Source of the DNA: an uncultured Flavobacteriales bacterium
Lineage (GTDB): Bacteria; Bacteroidota; Bacteroidia; Flavobacteriales_D; Sanyastnellaceae
Length of the DNA: 7,552 nt
NCBI GenBank assembly: GCA_913057815.1
Contig: CAJXOV010000098.1
Coordinates: 1 to 7,552 of the forward strand
Direction: 5' to 3'
Shown here: positions 5,603 to 7,552 of the stretch, piece after piece
Numbering within the stretch: the stretch's first letter is position 1
How the letters are laid out: the number at the start of each line of letters is the position of its first letter
Position numbers and translations under genes: made by a program
Notes under the pieces: model-generated
Told to the model about the DNA's origin: nothing
Seen by the model: only the letters and a program-made list of their open reading frames with translations
Database searches by the model: none

Positions 5603-7072
5603 ATGAATAGAGTAGTCAATATAATAGGTTCCGGTTTTTCTTCGCTTTCAGCTGCTTGTTATTTAGCAAAGGCTGGATATGAGGTGACTATGTTTGAGAA
5701 AAATTCACATTTGGGTGGGCGTGCTCAAGTATATCAAAATGAAGGCTTTTTATTTGATATGGGACCCACTTGGTATTGGATGCCCGATGTATTCGAACGA
5801 TTCTTTGCCGATTTCGACAAAAAGCCAAGTGATTATTATCATCTTCAAAAATTGAATCCGGCTTATCAGGTTTATTATGGCCAGAATGATTCGGTTCTGA
5901 TTTCTTCAAATATTGAAGAGATATATGAACTGTTTGAGAAGGAAGAAAAGGGCAGTGCTGAGCATTTAAAGGAATTTCTAAACGCAGCAGAAAGTAATTA
6001 TAATATAGCGGTTAAGGACATCGTTTACCGTCCTGGTGTTTCTCCACTTGAGTTGATATCTCCCAAAACTATTACCAAGTTAGACCAATTGTTCTATGAC
6101 ATCAGAAAACAGATTAAACGTAAGTTTAATAATGAGCGCTTAATCAAAATCCTTGAGTTTCCTGTGTTGTTTTTAGGCGCCAAACCTGAAAACACTCCTG
6201 CCATGTACAATTTTATGAATTGGGCTGATTTTGGTTTAGGAACATGGCACCCAACTGGGGGAATGTTTCAGGTAGTAGATGGGATGTTTACTTTGGCAGA
6301 AGAGTTAGGGGTTAAGTGTAAACTAGATTCACCTATAGACAGAATAGAAGTAGATCAGCACGGTAAAACAACCGGAATAATAGTTAATGGAAAATTTCAT
6401 CCATCTGATATAGTTCTAAGTGGAGCAGATTATCACCATACTGAAACTTTAATAGATTTAGAGTATAGACAATACTCAGAGAAATATTGGAATAAGAGGA
6501 CATTCGCTCCTTCGTCTCTATTGTTTTATGTAGGATTTGATAAGAAAATAGATAAGGTTAGTCACCATACACTATTTTTTGATGAAGAGTTTGACAATCA
6601 TGCGGTTCAAATCTATGATGATCCTGCGTGGCCAACAGATCCACTGTTTTATGCGAGTTTTCCTAGCATCACTGACTCAAGTTTCGCACCAGAAGGAAAA
6701 GAAGCGGCTACATTTTTAATCCCTATAGCTGCTGGATTAGAAGATTCAGCTGCGGAGAGAGAGAAGTACTTTAAATTAATTATTCTTAGATTAGAAAAGC
6801 TCACAGGACAATCTTTATCTGATCATGTGATGTTTAGAAAATCATACTGTGTCAAAGACTTCAAGGAAGATTATAACTCGTATAAGGGAAATGCATACGG
6901 ATTGGCAAACACACTTAGGCAAACAGCATTCTTAAGACCGAAAATTCAGAGCAAGAAAGTTAAGAACTTATTCTTTACAGGTCAGTTAACTGTACCTGGC
7001 CCTGGAGTCCCACCGGCTTTGATTTCGGGTAAAATAGCCTTTGAATCTATTGCGAAATACCTAAGAAAATGA
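5603..7072 (+). CDS. crtI: Phytoene desaturase (CrtI-type FAD-dependent carotenoid oxidoreductase)
   Basis: A 489-residue, full-length CrtI-type flavoenzyme expected to introduce double bonds into phytoene, giving lycopene or an intermediate, at the membrane surface. The N-terminal FAD-binding fold is at about 4-40: IIGSGFSSLSAACYLAKAG, E32 for the ribose, and LGGRA (37-41). The CrtI/CrtN-typical GPTWYWMPDVF follows at 54-64. The C-terminal signature is at about 458-477: FTGQLTVPGPGVPPALISG. The usual third glycine of GxGxxG is Ser14 (G9-S-G11-F-S-S14). The gene starts 46 bp after the regulator gene with its own promoter, and its TGA overlaps the ATG of crtB by four bases (ATGA), so the two enzymes are translationally coupled. 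Related desaturases (CrtN, CrtD, carotenoid ketolases) share this fold; the adjacent phytoene synthase makes phytoene the most likely substrate, but the number of desaturation steps cannot be read from sequence. Confidence 0.93.
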   Translation: MNRVVNIIGSGFSSLSAACYLAKAGYEVTMFEKNSHLGGRAQVYQNEGFLFDMGPTWYWMPDVFERFFADFDKKPSDYYHLQKLNPAYQVYYGQNDSVLISSNIEEIYELFEKEEKGSAEHLKEFLNAAESNYNIAVKDIVYRPGVSPLELISPKTITKLDQLFYDIRKQIKRKFNNERLIKILEFPVLFLGAKPENTPAMYNFMNWADFGLGTWHPTGGMFQVVDGMFTLAEELGVKCKLDSPIDRIEVDQHGKTTGIIVNGKFHPSDIVLSGADYHHTETLIDLEYRQYSEKYWNKRTFAPSSLLFYVGFDKKIDKVSHHTLFFDEEFDNHAVQIYDDPAWPTDPLFYASFPSITDSSFAPEGKEAATFLIPIAAGLEDSAAEREKYFKLIILRLEKLTGQSLSDHVMFRKSYCVKDFKEDYNSYKGNAYGLANTLRQTAFLRPKIQSKKVKNLFFTGQLTVPGPGVPPALISGKIAFESIAKYLRK

Positions 7073-7503
7073 AAAAACTCTATGATGAAATATCGGATAA
7101 AAGTGCTGTAATTATCACTAAAAAGTATAGCACCTCATTTTCTATAGCCGTAAAGCTTTTAGCTCCTTCTATTCGTCAAGCTATTTATAATATATACGGT
7201 TTTGTCAGAGTAGCAGATGAGATAGTAGACAGCTTTTCAGAATATCCTAAAGAAGAGCTTTTAAATAGATTTGAAGAAGAGTATTTTTACTCCAAAAAGC
7301 TTGGTATAAGTACTAACCCTGTTATAAATGCATTTCTGAGAACTGTAAAAGAATATAACATAGAAGATGAATTAGTGCAGGCCTTCTTATCAAGCATGAG
7401 AACAGATCTTACTAAGAAAGTGTATAATACTCAAGAAGAGATAGAAGAATACATTTATGGTTCTGCAGATGTAGTGGGGTTAATGTGCTTAAGGGTATTT
7501 GTG
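7069..7503 (+). CDS. crtB: Phytoene synthase, N-terminal half only (cut by adapter at contig end)
   Basis: The first 145 codons of a squalene/phytoene synthase-family enzyme, about half of the usual length of roughly 280-300 residues. CrtB condenses two geranylgeranyl diphosphates head-to-head to phytoene. Visible family features are YSTSFSIAV (20-28), the first Asp-rich motif D50-E-I-V-D54 within YGFVRVADEIVDSF, and the conserved stretch YGSADVVGLMCLRVFV (130-145). The second Asp-rich motif would lie downstream and is absent only because the sequence ends. The genuine sequence stops at 7503; the frame continues into a sequencing adapter as LSLIHI and a TGA at 7522-7524, which must not be read as a natural C-terminus. 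The ATG overlaps the crtI stop by four bases. Squalene synthase-like or diapophytoene synthase (CrtM) alternatives are less likely beside crtI but not excluded from half a protein. Confidence 0.9.
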
Positions 7504-7552
7504 CTGTCTCTTATACACATCTGACGCTGCCGACGAATAGAGAGGTGTAGAT
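7504..7552 (+). other. Illumina Nextera adapter read-through (non-biological)
   Basis: Bases 7504-7522 are exactly the 19-bp Tn5 mosaic end in read-through orientation, CTGTCTCTTATACACATCT. Bases 7523-7536 (GACGCTGCCGACGA) are the rest of the Nextera read-1-side adapter. Bases 7537-7544 (ATAGAGAG) are the reverse complement of the S502/N502 i5 index CTCTCTAT, and 7545-7552 (GTGTAGAT) begin the P5 complement. The order and spacing match the library construct perfectly. This is an untrimmed adapter at an assembly end, not a transposon in the organism. Confidence 0.98.

Noticed and set aside
5688..5909. 73-codon minus-strand open frame
   Set aside because: It is antisense to the conserved N-terminal part of crtI and shows no domain or start-site support.
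7504..7522. Tn5 mosaic end as evidence of a transposon or insertion sequence
   Set aside because: It is followed directly by Nextera adapter, index and P5 sequence, so it is a library-preparation product, not a mobile element in the genome.
7069..7524. Complete short 151-residue phytoene synthase
   Set aside because: The last six codons and the stop are adapter; the second Asp-rich motif and about half the enzyme are missing because the sequence ends.

Overview
This AT-rich window most likely comes from a member of the Bacteroidota, probably a marine or soil Cytophagales-like bacterium. Four things point there. The secreted protein at 3353-4534 ends in a type IX secretion (Por) sorting domain. 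The sensor kinase combines a signal peptide, extracytoplasmic TPR-like repeats and a NarL-type kinase core. TAnnTTTG promoter elements replace E. coli-like ones and Shine-Dalgarno sequences are lacking. The crt cluster is headed by a MerR-type regulator. Genus-level placement is not possible from sequence reading alone.

Left part (1-3238, minus strand): an unfinished gene for a multi-pass membrane protein of unknown function (1-592) runs off the left edge. Upstream of it, in the same direction, lies a two-component pair: a sensor histidine kinase (1400-3238) and its LuxR/NarL-type response regulator (755-1399). The kinase stop codon abuts the regulator start codon, so they form one translationally coupled operon. 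A weak hairpin and a separate promoter-like box separate the pair from the membrane gene.

Middle (3239-4534): a 114-bp divergent intergenic region leads into a plus-strand gene for a secreted protein with two PKD-type beta-sandwich modules and a type IX sorting tail.

Right part (4535-7552, plus strand): a carotenoid module. A MerR-family regulator with a cobalamin-binding domain (CarH/LitR type, with W-x9-EH and ExHxxG motifs) is followed by crtI (phytoene desaturase) and crtB (phytoene synthase); crtI and crtB overlap by 4 bp. CrtB makes phytoene from GGPP, CrtI desaturates it towards lycopene, and the regulator plausibly represses the operon in the dark using adenosylcobalamin and releases it in light.

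The last 49 bases (7504-7552) are not biological. They are an Illumina Nextera transposase adapter read-through, including what matches the S502/N502 i5 index and the start of the P5 sequence. crtB is therefore cut at codon 145, and the apparent C-terminal residues LSLIHI and stop codon are adapter-encoded.

Nothing here amounts to a wholly new system. The most interesting biology is the B12-type light-sensor/carotenoid module and its altered cobalt-ligand position; the most important practical observation is the adapter.
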